In this document: piece by piece, positions 8,079-17,155 of the stretch
How the letters are laid out: the number at the start of each line of letters is the position of its first letter
Position numbering within the stretch: position 1 is the stretch's first letter
From: Streptomyces canus
GTDB lineage: Bacteria; Actinomycetota; Actinomycetes; Streptomycetales; Streptomycetaceae
Length of the DNA: 64,000 nucleotides
Assembly (NCBI RefSeq): GCF_041435015.1
Contig: NZ_CP107989.1
Coordinates: 3,596,001-3,660,000, forward strand
Reading direction: 5' to 3'
Made by a program: the position numbers and the translations under genes
The notes under the pieces: model-generated
The model's database searches: none
What the model saw: the letters and a program-made list of their open reading frames with translations, nothing else
Told to the model about the DNA's origin: nothing

Positions 8079-8954
8079 TCAGGACACCCGGCGACCGGCG
8101 AGGGGCTGACGTGCGCGGTGCCAGCGCCGTACCGCCGGCCAGGTCGCGACGCCGATCGCCAGGGCGATCAGATGACCCCAGTCCGTCATCGGGTCGGTGA
8201 ACGCGATCAGGTCCGTCACCAGCATCCAGCCGAACAGGGCGAGCAACGGCCGGCGCAGCCACGGCCGGAGAAGCCCCGCCAGCGCGCCGAGGCTCGCGGC
8301 GACACCGAAGCTGACTCCGTAGTCGAGACGGTGCAGTGAGCTGGCGGGCAGATGCCCGACCAGGACCGCGAGTCCTATGGGGACCTCCGTGGCAAGGGTC
8401 GCCCCGGCATGCCCGAGCAGAAAGACACCGGCCGTGCGCACGCCACCGATCCGCCGCTCCAGCGCCGTGAGGACGAACAGCAGGGCGACGGCGTACGGCG
8501 AGAGGATCCCGCCCGCGATCCACAACGCGCTGGCGACCAGCACCAGTACGGGCGTCCGCACGAGGTGGGCGACATCGGTGCTGGAGCCCTGGTGCAGGGT
8601 CTGCACCAGGGCGGGGTCAAGATGCGCGGCGACGAGCGAGACGACGGCCAGGACGGCGCCGTAGACGAAGGTGAACGGGGTCCCGGCGGGAGTGGGGAAC
8701 AGCCGCCGGAGGCGGGGGACACGGAGCCGGGTGTCCGGGGCGGCCGTCGCCAGGGGTGTCACCGGTGTCTCGCCGGCTCCCGTCCCGCCGCGTTCCCGCT
8801 GCCGTGGCATCCCGTCGAGCAGTCCCGCCACATCCGGAAAGCACGCGTCCGACGCAGGGGCGTCCGACGCGGGGTCGGGCGCAGCCGGTGCGGGCGCGTC
8901 GGAAGGCGCTGCGGGCACGGTCCGTTCCAAGGTGAGCTGCTCCCTCCGTTTCAC
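8079..8954 (-). CDS. Rhomboid-like integral membrane protein
   Basis: A 291-aa protein with an unstructured Pro/Ala-rich cytoplasmic N-terminus (about 80 residues) and about six membrane helices starting at FVYGAVLAVVSLVAAHL. Rhomboid-like landmarks are visible: ALERRIGG in the first loop, GHAGATLATE in the second helix, a Ser in DYGVSFGVAAS at the position of the rhomboid GxSG helix, and a His in DWGHLIALAIG in the last helix. A Ser-His intramembrane dyad is therefore possible, although GxSG reads GVSFG. GTG at 8954 follows gaagg and fits the frame; ATG at about 8810 is an alternative. Either an active atypical rhomboid protease or a pseudoenzyme. Confidence 0.75.
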   Translation of the reverse strand: MKRREQLTLERTVPAAPSDAPAPAAPDPASDAPASDACFPDVAGLLDGMPRQRERGGTGAGETPVTPLATAAPDTRLRVPRLRRLFPTPAGTPFTFVYGAVLAVVSLVAAHLDPALVQTLHQGSSTDVAHLVRTPVLVLVASALWIAGGILSPYAVALLFVLTALERRIGGVRTAGVFLLGHAGATLATEVPIGLAVLVGHLPASSLHRLDYGVSFGVAASLGALAGLLRPWLRRPLLALFGWMLVTDLIAFTDPMTDWGHLIALAIGVATWPAVRRWHRARQPLAGRRVS

Positions 8955-9068
8955 CCCAGCCTTCGCGCCCGACCCACCCGCTGTCTGTGACCTGCGCCAC
9001 CTCGCCCCCCATTCACAGGGACTTCTCAAGAAGTCCCGCTCGGACGCCGTACCTGCCAGGATGGGCCG

Positions 9069-9746
9069 ATGCCCACCTCGTACGACATTCCCGACGTCCT
9101 GGACCGTCGCGAGGGCCCCTACGGGGAGGTGGTCCTGCGGCGCCACGGCGAGTTGCTCCAGATCATCGCCAACGGCTGCTTCCTGATGGACACCTCCGAC
9201 GGACGCTCGGAGCGGATGCTCGTCGACGCGGCGCTCGACGCCCTCGACGACCGCCCCGCCCCGCACGTCCTCATCGGCGGCCTCGGTGTCGGCTTCTCGC
9301 TCGCACACGCGGCCGCGAATCCGCGCTGGGGGCGGATCACGGTCGTCGAGCGGGAACCGGCGATCGTCGACTGGCACCGCGCGGGCCCGCTCTCGGCCCT
9401 CTCGGCCGAGGCGCTCGCCGATCCCCGGACGAACATTCTGGAAACGGATCTAGTCGGATTCGTCAATGAGACATGCGCCACTTTTGACGCGCTGTGCCTC
9501 GACATCGACAACGGACCCGACTGGACGGTCACGGAGGGCAACGGCGGACTCTACGCGCGTGCCGGACTCACAAGCTGCGCAAGGGTGTTGAAGCCGGGCG
9601 GGGTTCTGGCCGTGTGGTCCGCGCAGCCCTCTGCGGAATTTGAGGGATCCCTATCAAATGCCGGGTTCCAGCAGGTACGTACCGAGGAGATCCCCGTTGC
9701 CCGGGGCGTACCCGACGTCGTGCATCTCGCCGTCCGACCTGGATAG
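9069..9746 (+). CDS. Spermidine-synthase-like protein (Rossmann methyltransferase fold)
   Basis: A 225-aa cytoplasmic protein of the spermine/spermidine synthase superfamily. It shows VLIGGLGVGFSLAHA (nucleoside-binding loop), ITVVEREPAIVDWH (acidic end of beta2, E-R-E) and FDALCLDIDNGPDW, close to the YD-x-I-x-D/DxxD pattern of the family. It is shorter than true spermidine synthases (about 280-300 aa) and lacks the N-terminal tetramerisation beta domain, so the aminopropyl-transfer role is doubtful; a methyltransferase-like or unknown reaction is possible. The 3' third (from about 9440) is noticeably lower in GC than its neighbours. Monocistronic, 90 bp before the two-component genes. Confidence 0.8.
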   Translation: MPTSYDIPDVLDRREGPYGEVVLRRHGELLQIIANGCFLMDTSDGRSERMLVDAALDALDDRPAPHVLIGGLGVGFSLAHAAANPRWGRITVVEREPAIVDWHRAGPLSALSAEALADPRTNILETDLVGFVNETCATFDALCLDIDNGPDWTVTEGNGGLYARAGLTSCARVLKPGGVLAVWSAQPSAEFEGSLSNAGFQQVRTEEIPVARGVPDVVHLAVRPG

Positions 9747-9836
9747 CAAAGGGGTGATGACTCCCCGTACTCTGCTTCCCTACGCCGATCATTCAAGCGT
9801 CAATCGCAGTCATGCGCAGACAAGGAATCACCCCAC

Positions 9837-10607
9837 ATGGTTCCGGAAAGCACTCCCCAGGGGCGGGCGATGGAGCAGACACACACCTCCCACAACGGCA
9901 CGACGGCCACGCCGGGCGCACAGCGCCGGGTTCTGGTCGTCGAGGACGATCCGACGATCGTCGACGCCATCGCGACCCGCCTGCGCGCCGAGGGATTCCT
10001 CGTGCAAACGGCGGTCGACGGTCCGTCGGCGGTGGACACGGCAGAGGCCTGGCAGCCGGACCTGCTGATCCTCGACATCATGCTGCCCGGCTTCGACGGT
10101 CTCGAGGTCTGCCGCCGTGTGCAGGCCGCCCGTCCGGTGCCGGTGATGATGCTCACCGCGCGGGACGACGAGACCGACATGCTGGTCGGGCTCGGCGTCG
10201 GCGCCGACGACTACATGACCAAGCCGTTCTCGATGCGCGAGCTGGCCGCGCGCGTGCACGTCCTGCTGCGGCGGGTCGAGCGGGCCGCGCTGGCCGCCGC
10301 GACGCCCCGGTCCGGCATTCTCCGGCTCGGCGAGCTGGAGATCGACCACGCGCAGCGCCGGGTGCGGGTGCGCTCGGAGGACGTGCACCTGACGCCCACC
10401 GAGTTCGACCTCCTGGTGTGCCTGGCGAACACCCCGCGCGCGGTGCTCTCCCGTGAGCAGCTGCTGGCCGAGGTGTGGGACTGGGCGGACGCCTCCGGCA
10501 CCCGCACGGTCGACAGCCACATCAAGGCGCTGCGCCGGAAGATCGGCGCCGAGCGGATCCGTACGGTGCACGGCGTGGGCTACGCCCTGGAGACGCCGAC
10601 GCCATGA
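9837..10607 (+). CDS. OmpR/PhoB-type response regulator
   Basis: DNA-binding response regulator, 256 aa from the ATG at 9837 (aaggaa lies about 10 bases upstream); a second ATG at 9870 with a Gly-rich leader is also possible. Receiver domain: acidic pair EDD in VLVVEDDPT, phospho-acceptor Asp80 in LLILDIMLPG, Thr in MMLTARDD, Lys in YMTKPF. The C-terminal winged helix holds LTPTEFDLLVCL and the recognition region RTVDSHIKALRRKIG, ending VHGVGYALE. Its stop overlaps the kinase start (ATGA). From memory it is syntenic with SCO5283, upstream of the 2-oxoglutarate enzyme; targets unknown. Confidence 0.95.
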   Translation: MVPESTPQGRAMEQTHTSHNGTTATPGAQRRVLVVEDDPTIVDAIATRLRAEGFLVQTAVDGPSAVDTAEAWQPDLLILDIMLPGFDGLEVCRRVQAARPVPVMMLTARDDETDMLVGLGVGADDYMTKPFSMRELAARVHVLLRRVERAALAAATPRSGILRLGELEIDHAQRRVRVRSEDVHLTPTEFDLLVCLANTPRAVLSREQLLAEVWDWADASGTRTVDSHIKALRRKIGAERIRTVHGVGYALETPTP

Positions 10608-11710
10608 GCGAGGGTCCGGCCGGCCGGAGCAGCCCCAGGGAGCCCTGGGGCGGCGTAAGCCCGTTCTCGATCAAGACCAAGCTGGGCGTCCTGGTCGTCA
10701 TCGCGGTCCTCATCACCACCGGGCTGATGATGATCGCGATGCGCACGGCCACGGAGCTGCGCTTCATCACGGTCTTCTCGATGATCGCCACACTGCTCAT
10801 TACGCAGTTCGTGGCGCATTCGCTCACCGCGCCGCTGGACGACATGAACGCGGTCGCCCGGTCCATCTCGCACGGCGACTACACCCGCCGGGTGCGCGAG
10901 AACCGGCGGGACGAGCTGGGCGACCTGGCCCAGACGATCAACCGCATGGCGGACGACCTGGAGGCCCAGGAACGCCAGCGCAAGGAACTTGTGGCAAATG
11001 TCTCCCATGAGCTGCGCACGCCCATCGCGGGCCTGCGCGCGGTGCTGGAGAACATCGTCGACGGGGTCACCCAGGCCGACCCCGAGACCATGCGCACGGC
11101 CCTGAAGCAGACCGAGCGGCTCGGCCGGCTGGTGGAGACGCTGCTGGACCTGTCCCGGCTCGACAACGGCGTCGTACCGCTGAAGAAGCGCCGTTTCGAG
11201 GTGTGGCCGTATCTGTCGGGCGTGCTGAAGGAGGCCAACATGGTCGCCACGGCGCGCGCGGGCATCGCGTCCGGGTCAGGCAGTCACACCCGCAACGACG
11301 TCCATCTGCACCTCGACGTGTCCCCGCCGGAGCTCACCGCGCACGCCGACCCGGAGCGCATCCACCAGGTCGTCGCCAACCTCATCGACAACGCGGTCAA
11401 GCACAGCCCGGCGCACGGCCGGGTGACGGTCAAGGCGCGGCGCGGGTCCCTGCCGGAGTCGCTCGAGCTGGAGGTGCTCGACGAGGGCCCCGGCATTCCG
11501 CGCTCGGAGTGGCACCGCGTCTTCGAGCGGTTCAACCGCGGCCAGGTCCGGCGGCCGCACGGGCCGGGCAGCGACGGCGGCACCGGACTCGGGCTCGCGA
11601 TCGCCCGCTGGGCGGTGGATCTGCACGGCGGCCGGATCGGAGTGGCCGAATCCGATCGGGGTTGCAGGATCCTTGTCACCCTTCCAGGCCTTCCATCTCT
11701 GCCAAGTTGA
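10604..11710 (+). CDS. Sensor histidine kinase with short extracytoplasmic loop
   Basis: A 368-aa membrane kinase that phosphorylates the overlapping regulator. Transmembrane helices lie at about 27-46 and 53-72 with only some six residues (around RTATEL) between them. HAMP follows (about 72-124), then the dimerisation helix with His135 in VANVSHELRTP, the N-box HQVVANLIDNAVKH, the G1 box DEGPGIP and the G2 box GGTGLGLAIARW. Such a short loop is the hallmark of intramembrane-sensing kinases, which typically respond to envelope stress or to a partner membrane protein rather than to a soluble ligand. Located just upstream of kgd, but separated from it by about 295 bp and a promoter-like sequence. 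Confidence 0.95.
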   Translation: MSEGPAGRSSPREPWGGVSPFSIKTKLGVLVVIAVLITTGLMMIAMRTATELRFITVFSMIATLLITQFVAHSLTAPLDDMNAVARSISHGDYTRRVRENRRDELGDLAQTINRMADDLEAQERQRKELVANVSHELRTPIAGLRAVLENIVDGVTQADPETMRTALKQTERLGRLVETLLDLSRLDNGVVPLKKRRFEVWPYLSGVLKEANMVATARAGIASGSGSHTRNDVHLHLDVSPPELTAHADPERIHQVVANLIDNAVKHSPAHGRVTVKARRGSLPESLELEVLDEGPGIPRSEWHRVFERFNRGQVRRPHGPGSDGGTGLGLAIARWAVDLHGGRIGVAESDRGCRILVTLPGLPSLPS

Positions 11711-11922
11711 CGTAAAGTTCAAAGCGGAGCCACAAGATCCATCTCTGTTCCGCGCCGACGGACACGTGTGATCAGGCAGAGGGCCGCGCCACCGTCGCGC
11801 AGGGCCCCGCTCGGCGCTTCCCTCCCGTGGATTCACGCAGCGGAACCACGCTTGTTTCCCGCCATTTCCACCCCCGAAACCCGCTCTTTGATGTGACTTA
11901 CACGACGATGGACGGGCCCGGC

Positions 11923-11952
11923 CTGACCTTCACCGTCTTGGGGGCGTAGCCT
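11923..11952 (+). promoter_or_regulatory. Candidate promoter for the 2-oxoglutarate enzyme gene
   Basis: CTGACC (11923-11928) and TAGCCT (11947-11952) are 18 bases apart and resemble HrdB-type -35 and -10 boxes (TTGAC-n, TAnnnT). Transcription would begin near 11959, leaving a leader of about 45 bases before the GTG at 12005. The rest of the 11711-12004 gap shows no gene. Confidence 0.4.
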
Positions 11953-12004
11953 TTATTCCCGCTGTCCATCACCTTGTGAGAAGCGGAAGAGGGCGGTTGC
12001 CGCC

Positions 12005-15000
12005 GTGTCGCCACAGTCCCCCAGTAACTCGAGCATCTCGACCGACGCAGACCAAGCGGGCAAGAACCCCGCTGCCGCGTTCGGCCCGAACGAGTGGCTC
12101 GTCGACGAGATCTATCAGCAGTACCTCCAGGACCCGAATTCGGTAGACCGTGCCTGGTGGGACTTCTTCGCCGACTACAAGTCGGGGGCCGCCGCTCCGG
12201 CTGCGGCGGGTACCGCGGCCGCGGGGGCCGCGGAGACCACCACTGCGGCCGCGGCCGCACCGGCCCCCACCGCTCCGGCTCAGGCCGCCGCGCCGGCCCC
12301 GGCCGCTGCTCCGGCCGCCAAGCCGGCCGCCGCGGCTCCGGCCCCCGCCAAGGCCGCTCCCGCCGCCGCTCCGGCTCAGGCCGCTCCGGCTGCCAAGCCG
12401 GCCGCCGCGAAGCCGGCTGCCGCCGCGAAGCCCGCCACCGCGGGTTCTTCCGCGGAGGGCCCGGAGATGGTGACCCTGCGCGGTCCCGCCGCCGCGGTCG
12501 CGAAGAACATGAACGCCTCCCTGGAGCTGCCCACGGCCACGTCCGTGCGCGCGGTCCCGGTGAAGCTGCTGTTCGACAACCGCATCGTCATCAACAACCA
12601 TCTGAAGCGGGCCCGGGGCGGGAAGATCTCCTTCACGCACCTGATCGGCTACGCGATGGTGCAGGCCATCAAGGCCATGCCGTCGATGAACTGGCACTAC
12701 GCGGAGAAGGACGGGAAGCCCACCCTCGTCAAGCCGCCGCACGTCAACTTCGGCCTCGCCATCGACCTGGTGAAGTCCAACGGCGACCGCCAGCTGGTCG
12801 TCGCGGGCATCAAGAAGGCCGAGACGCTGAACTTCTTCGAGTTCTGGCAGGCCTACGAGGACATCGTCCGCCGCGCCCGTGACGGCAAGCTGACGATGGA
12901 CGACTTCTCGGGTGTGACGGTCTCCCTGACGAACCCGGGCGGCCTCGGTACGGTCCACTCCGTGCCGCGTCTGATGCCCGGCCAGTCGGTCATCATGGGC
13001 GTCGGCTCCATGGACTACCCGGCGGAGTTCCAGGGCACCTCCCAGGACACCCTGAACAAGCTCGGCATCGCCAAGGTCATGACGCTCACGTCGACCTACG
13101 ACCACCGGGTCATCCAGGGTGCCGCCTCCGGCGAGTTCCTGCGGATCGTCGCGAACCTCCTCCTCGGTGAGGGCGGCTTCTACGACGAGATCTTCGAGGC
13201 GCTGCGCATCCCCTACGAGCCGGTCCGCTGGCTCAAGGACATCGACGCCTCGCACGACGACGACGTCACGAAGGCCGCCCGCGTCTTCGAGCTGATCCAC
13301 TCCTACCGGGTCCGCGGCCACGTCATGGCCGACACCGACCCGCTGGAGTACCGCCAGCGCAAGCACCCCGACCTGGACATCACCGAGCACGGCCTCACCC
13401 TGTGGGACCTGGAGCGGGAGTTCGCGGTCGGCGGCTTCGCCGGCAAGTCCCTGATGAAGCTGCGCGACATCCTCGGTGTGCTGCGCGACTCGTACTGCCG
13501 CACCACCGGCGTCGAGTTCATGCACATCCAGGACCCGAAGCAGCGCAGGTGGATCCAGGACCGCATCGAGCGCTCGCACACCAAGCCGGAGCGCGAGGAG
13601 CAGCTGCGCATCCTGCGCCGGCTGAACGCCGCGGAGGCCTTCGAGACCTTCCTGCAGACGAAGTACGTCGGCCAGAAGCGCTTCTCCCTGGAGGGCGGCG
13701 AGTCCGTCATCCCGCTGCTCGACGCGGTGCTGGACTCGGCCGCCGAGTCCCGCCTGGACGAGGTCGTCATCGGCATGGCCCACCGCGGCCGGCTGAACGT
13801 CCTGGCGAACATCGTCGGCAAGTCGTACGCGCAGATCTTCCGCGAGTTCGAGGGCAACCTCGACCCGAAGTCGATGCACGGCTCCGGCGACGTGAAGTAC
13901 CACCTGGGCGCCGAGGGCACCTTCACGGGCCTGGACGGCGAGCAGATCAAGGTCTCGCTGGCCGCGAACCCCTCCCACCTGGAGACGGTCGACCCGGTCA
14001 TCGAGGGCATCACCCGTGCCAAGCAGGACATCATCAACAAGGGCGGCACGGACTTCACGGTCCTGCCGGTCGCCCTGCACGGCGACGCGGCCTTCGCGGG
14101 CCAGGGCGTGGTGGCCGAGACCCTGAACATGTCGCAGCTGCGGGGTTACCGCACCGGCGGCACGGTCCACATCGTCATCAACAACCAGGTCGGCTTCACG
14201 GCCGCCCCGGAGTCCTCCCGCTCGTCGATGTACGCGACGGACGTGGCGAGGATGATCGAGGCCCCGATCTTCCACGTGAACGGCGACGACCCGGAGGCCG
14301 TGGTCCGGGTGGCCCGTCTGGCCTTCGAGTTCCGCCAGGCGTTCAACAAGGACGTGGTGATCGACCTCATCTGCTACCGCCGCCGCGGTCACAACGAGTC
14401 GGACAACCCGGCCTTCACCCAGCCGCTGATGTACGACCTGATCGACAAGAAGCGCTCGGTGCGCAAGCTGTACACCGAGTCCCTGATCGGTCGCGGCGAC
14501 ATCACCCTGGAAGAGGCCGAGCAGGCCCTGCAGGACTACCAGGGCCAGCTGGAGAAGGTCTTCACGGAGGTCCGCGAGGCCGTCACGGCCCAGCCGGCCG
14601 CCGGACCCGTCTCCGACCCGCAGGCCGAGTTCCCGGTCGCGGTGAACACCGCGATCTCCTCGGAGACCGTGAAGCGGATCGCCGAGTCCCAGGTCAACAT
14701 CCCCGACACCTTCCACGTCCACCCGCGTCTGCTGCCGCAGCTGCAGCGCCGGGCGTCGATGGTCGAGGACGGCACGATCGACTGGGGCATGGGCGAGACG
14801 CTGGCCGTCGGCTCCCTGCTCCTGGAGGGCACCCCGGTCCGTCTGTCCGGCCAGGACTCCCAGCGCGGCACCTTCGGCCAGCGCCACGCGGTCCTGATCG
14901 ACCGGGAGACGGGCGAGGAGCACACCCCGCTCCAGTACCTCAACGAGGACCAGGCCCGCTACAACGTCTACAACTCCCTCCTGTCCGAGTACGCGGTCAT

Positions 15001-15826
15001 GGGCTTCGAGTACGGCTACTCGCTGGCCCGCCCCGACGCGCTCGTGCTGTGGGAGGCGCAGTTCGGTGACTTCGTCAACGGCGCGCAGACGATCGTCGAC
15101 GAGTACATCTCGGCGGCGGAGCAGAAGTGGGGCCAGACGAGCGGTGTGACGCTGCTCCTCCCCCACGGCTACGAGGGCCAGGGCCCGGACCACTCGTCCG
15201 CGCGCGTGGAGCGCTTCCTCCAGCTCTGCGCCCAGAACAACATGACGGTCGCGATGCCGACCCTCCCGTCGAACTACTTCCACCTCCTGCGGTGGCAGGT
15301 GCACAACCCGCACCACAAGCCGCTGGTGGTCTTCACCCCGAAGTCGATGCTGCGCCTCAAGGCCGCCGCGTCGAAGACGGAGGAGTTCACGTCGGGTCAA
15401 TTCCGCCCGGTCATCGGCGACACGTCCGTGGACGCGGCCGCGGTCAAGAAGGTCGTCTTCTGCGCCGGCAAGGTCTACTACGACCTCGACGCCGAGCGTC
15501 AGAAGCGCGGTGTCACGGACACGGCGATCATCCGCGTCGAGCGCCTGTACCCCCTTCCGGGTGCCGAGCTCCAGGCCGAGATCGCCAAGTACCCGAACGC
15601 CGAGAAGTACCTCTGGGCCCAGGAGGAGCCGGCGAACCAGGGCGCGTGGCCGTTCATCGCCCTCAACCTGATCGACCACCTGGACCTGGCGGTCGGCGCG
15701 GACATCCCGCACGGCGAGCGCCTGCGCCGGATCTCCCGCCCGCACGGCTCGTCCCCGGCGGTGGGCTCGGCGAAGCGCCACCAGGCCGAGCAGGAGCAGT
15801 TGGTGCGTGAGGTGTTCGAGGCGTAA
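12005..15826 (+). CDS. kgd: Multifunctional 2-oxoglutarate decarboxylase/dehydrogenase E1-E2 protein (Kgd/OdhA type)
   Basis: The actinobacterial fusion of the 2-oxoglutarate dehydrogenase E1 with an E2-type acyltransferase core, 1273 aa. An N-terminal E1 helix ([16 protein letters not shown]) is followed by an Ala/Pro-rich linker (about 60-150), the acyltransferase core (about 155-390, ending with [10 protein letters not shown], whose His is the E2 catalytic type) and the ThDP-dependent E1 domain ([32 protein letters not shown]). No lipoyl domain is present, as expected for this family, which uses an external E2. It converts 2-oxoglutarate in the TCA cycle; in mycobacteria it is inhibited by unphosphorylated GarA, an FHA protein, so similar control is likely. 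GTG start with gagggcgg upstream. Confidence 0.97.
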   Translation: MSPQSPSNSSISTDADQAGKNPAAAFGPNEWLVDEIYQQYLQDPNSVDRAWWDFFADYKSGAAAPAAAGTAAAGAAETTTAAAAAPAPTAPAQAAAPAPAAAPAAKPAAAAPAPAKAAPAAAPAQAAPAAKPAAAKPAAAAKPATAGSSAEGPEMVTLRGPAAAVAKNMNASLELPTATSVRAVPVKLLFDNRIVINNHLKRARGGKISFTHLIGYAMVQAIKAMPSMNWHYAEKDGKPTLVKPPHVNFGLAIDLVKSNGDRQLVVAGIKKAETLNFFEFWQAYEDIVRRARDGKLTMDDFSGVTVSLTNPGGLGTVHSVPRLMPGQSVIMGVGSMDYPAEFQGTSQDTLNKLGIAKVMTLTSTYDHRVIQGAASGEFLRIVANLLLGEGGFYDEIFEALRIPYEPVRWLKDIDASHDDDVTKAARVFELIHSYRVRGHVMADTDPLEYRQRKHPDLDITEHGLTLWDLEREFAVGGFAGKSLMKLRDILGVLRDSYCRTTGVEFMHIQDPKQRRWIQDRIERSHTKPEREEQLRILRRLNAAEAFETFLQTKYVGQKRFSLEGGESVIPLLDAVLDSAAESRLDEVVIGMAHRGRLNVLANIVGKSYAQIFREFEGNLDPKSMHGSGDVKYHLGAEGTFTGLDGEQIKVSLAANPSHLETVDPVIEGITRAKQDIINKGGTDFTVLPVALHGDAAFAGQGVVAETLNMSQLRGYRTGGTVHIVINNQVGFTAAPESSRSSMYATDVARMIEAPIFHVNGDDPEAVVRVARLAFEFRQAFNKDVVIDLICYRRRGHNESDNPAFTQPLMYDLIDKKRSVRKLYTESLIGRGDITLEEAEQALQDYQGQLEKVFTEVREAVTAQPAAGPVSDPQAEFPVAVNTAISSETVKRIAESQVNIPDTFHVHPRLLPQLQRRASMVEDGTIDWGMGETLAVGSLLLEGTPVRLSGQDSQRGTFGQRHAVLIDRETGEEHTPLQYLNEDQARYNVYNSLLSEYAVMGFEYGYSLARPDALVLWEAQFGDFVNGAQTIVDEYISAAEQKWGQTSGVTLLLPHGYEGQGPDHSSARVERFLQLCAQNNMTVAMPTLPSNYFHLLRWQVHNPHHKPLVVFTPKSMLRLKAAASKTEEFTSGQFRPVIGDTSVDAAAVKKVVFCAGKVYYDLDAERQKRGVTDTAIIRVERLYPLPGAELQAEIAKYPNAEKYLWAQEEPANQGAWPFIALNLIDHLDLAVGADIPHGERLRRISRPHGSSPAVGSAKRHQAEQEQLVREVFEA

Positions 15827-15849
15827 CCGCTCTCGAAGGCTGTACGTGA

Positions 15850-15885
15850 CCGGGCCGCACCCCTCTTCGGAGGGGTGCGGCCCGG
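15850..15885 (+). terminator. Strong hairpin terminator with UUCG tetraloop after kgd
   Basis: A perfect 16-bp stem, ccgggccgcacccctc (15850-15865) paired to its complement (15870-15885), closes on the very stable c(UUCG)g tetraloop, followed by a short T-containing stretch. Confidence 0.9.
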
Positions 15886-15912
15886 CCGTTTCGGCGCACT
15901 TATCCTTGAGCC

Positions 15913-16092
15913 ATGTACTTCACGGACCGTGGCATCGAGGAACTGGAGAAGCGGCGCGGCGAGGAGGAAGTCACCTTCGAGTGGCTCGCCGAGCAGCTGA
16001 GGACGTTCGTCGACCTCAATCCCGACTTCGAGGTGCCGGTGGAGCGACTGGCCACGTGGCTGGCCCGGTTGGACGACGAGGACGACGAGTAG
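15913..16092 (+). CDS. Small DUF6104-family protein
   Basis: A 59-aa acidic protein, MYFTDRGIEELEKRR at the start and WLARLDDEDDE at the end, conserved in Streptomyces directly after the 2-oxoglutarate enzyme gene. It is predicted helical with two amphipathic stretches and a strongly acidic tail. Enclosed between two terminators, so it has its own transcript. Function unknown; position suggests but does not prove a link to kgd. Confidence 0.85.
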   Translation: MYFTDRGIEELEKRRGEEEVTFEWLAEQLRTFVDLNPDFEVPVERLATWLARLDDEDDE

Positions 16093-16111
16093 GCCGTACG
16101 GCTTCTCGGCC

Positions 16112-16137
16112 GCGGGGCACCCCTTGAGGTGCCCCGC
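16112..16137 (+). terminator. Hairpin terminator after the DUF6104 gene
   Basis: Perfect 10-bp stem gcggggcacc (16112-16121) / ggtgccccgc (16128-16137) with a 6-base loop and trailing ttt. Confidence 0.85.
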
Positions 16138-16165
16138 TTTGCGTGGCGGCGATCGGACGTAGGGG

Positions 16166-17008
16166 TCAGTCGCGGGGGTGCGTCAGGTCGTACGACAGCC
16201 CGAGCGCCCCGTGCGCCAGCAGCAGCGCTCCCGCCGTGAGCCAGCCGCCGCTGCGGTGTCGCAGGCCCCAGGCGGCCAGCGGGAGGCCTGCCGCCATCTG
16301 GGCCAGGGCGAGGGTGCGGGCCTTCGGGTCCCCTGACCAGGGGAGCCAGGGGGTGAGGCGGCGGCCCGCGACCACCTCGAGTTCGCCGCGGACCGTCTGC
16401 CATCCCTCCCACTCGATCGGGCGGGCGTCCGGCCGGTCCCGGGCCACCTCGCGGAGGCGGTCGGTCGGTTCCCCGGGAGCGAGGCCCGCGGGGAGGTCGA
16501 GGCCCACGCGTGTGAGGACCGCCAGCAGGCCGCGCAGGCGGGCGCGGGCGTCGGAGGCGGGGTCCGGTTTCGTGAGGTGGTCGAGGGACTGGACGTCCAG
16601 GACCGGGTCGAGGTCCAGGCGGGCCGCGAAGGTGCGCATGGCCTCGTCCTCGCCCGCCGGGGTGCCGTTGGCGAGCCAGACGTAGCCCACAGGGCGGCGG
16701 AAGCCCGACGCGAGGGTGTAGCCGCCGCGGTCGGCGTCCCACCACAGGGCGAGAACGGGCCAGGGAGCGCCGACGGCCAGGGCGGTGGCCCAACCCGTCA
16801 TGACGCGGTCGACCGGCTCCCCACCGTGCAGCCACGGCCCGCCTCCCGGCACGAGGACGCTCCAGCCCTGCCCCGCGTGCATCAGCAGCATGCGGTCGCG
16901 CAGCAGCCGGGCGGCGGGGGCGACGGAATCCGGCTCGGCCCGGCAGAGCAGCAGGGCGCCGGGGGCGGGACCGGTGCGGCCGGTTCGGGAGGTGGCTTCC
17001 GTCGACAT
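16166..17008 (-). CDS. Hypothetical protein with C-terminal membrane helices
   Basis: About 280 aa. The soluble part (LLMHAGQGWSVLVPGG, WPVLALWWDADRGGYTLASGF) has a mixed alpha/beta look typical of uncharacterised Streptomyces proteins; two hydrophobic segments near the C-terminus (ALAQMAAGLPLAAWGL and AGALLLAHGALGLSY) could be membrane helices. ATG at 17008 and GTG at 17014 are both possible starts, neither with a ribosome site, so a leaderless transcript is possible. No function recognised. Divergent from the DUF4097/PadR unit. Confidence 0.75.
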   Translation of the reverse strand: MSTEATSRTGRTGPAPGALLLCRAEPDSVAPAARLLRDRMLLMHAGQGWSVLVPGGGPWLHGGEPVDRVMTGWATALAVGAPWPVLALWWDADRGGYTLASGFRRPVGYVWLANGTPAGEDEAMRTFAARLDLDPVLDVQSLDHLTKPDPASDARARLRGLLAVLTRVGLDLPAGLAPGEPTDRLREVARDRPDARPIEWEGWQTVRGELEVVAGRRLTPWLPWSGDPKARTLALAQMAAGLPLAAWGLRHRSGGWLTAGALLLAHGALGLSYDLTHPRD

Positions 17009-17093
17009 GGTCACACGCTAGGGCGATTTGCGGCGATTGGTCATATTTGAAGCCCTGAACGTCCCCGGAAAGAGCGCCTTGACTTTCGACGTC

Positions 17094-17107
17094 CACGATA
17101 TATCGTG
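17094..17107. promoter_or_regulatory. 14-bp perfect palindrome upstream of the DUF4097-padR operon
   Basis: cacgatatatcgtg is a perfect palindrome placed 49 bases before the first start codon and 10 bases after a TTGACT -35-like hexamer (17079-17084). AT-rich palindromes of this kind are typical PadR operators, and a padR gene is second in the operon, so autorepression is the simplest reading. Confidence 0.7.
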
Positions 17108-17155
17108 AATTACAGGAGACGCGATATGGCGCGTTGATACGGGGAGGTTCGCACC

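Noticed and set aside
11969-15781. Very long minus-strand open frame opposite the 2-oxoglutarate enzyme gene
   Set aside because: It is an artefact of GC-rich codon bias; the protein is low-complexity Arg/Val/Asp/Leu, whereas the plus strand encodes a well-conserved enzyme.
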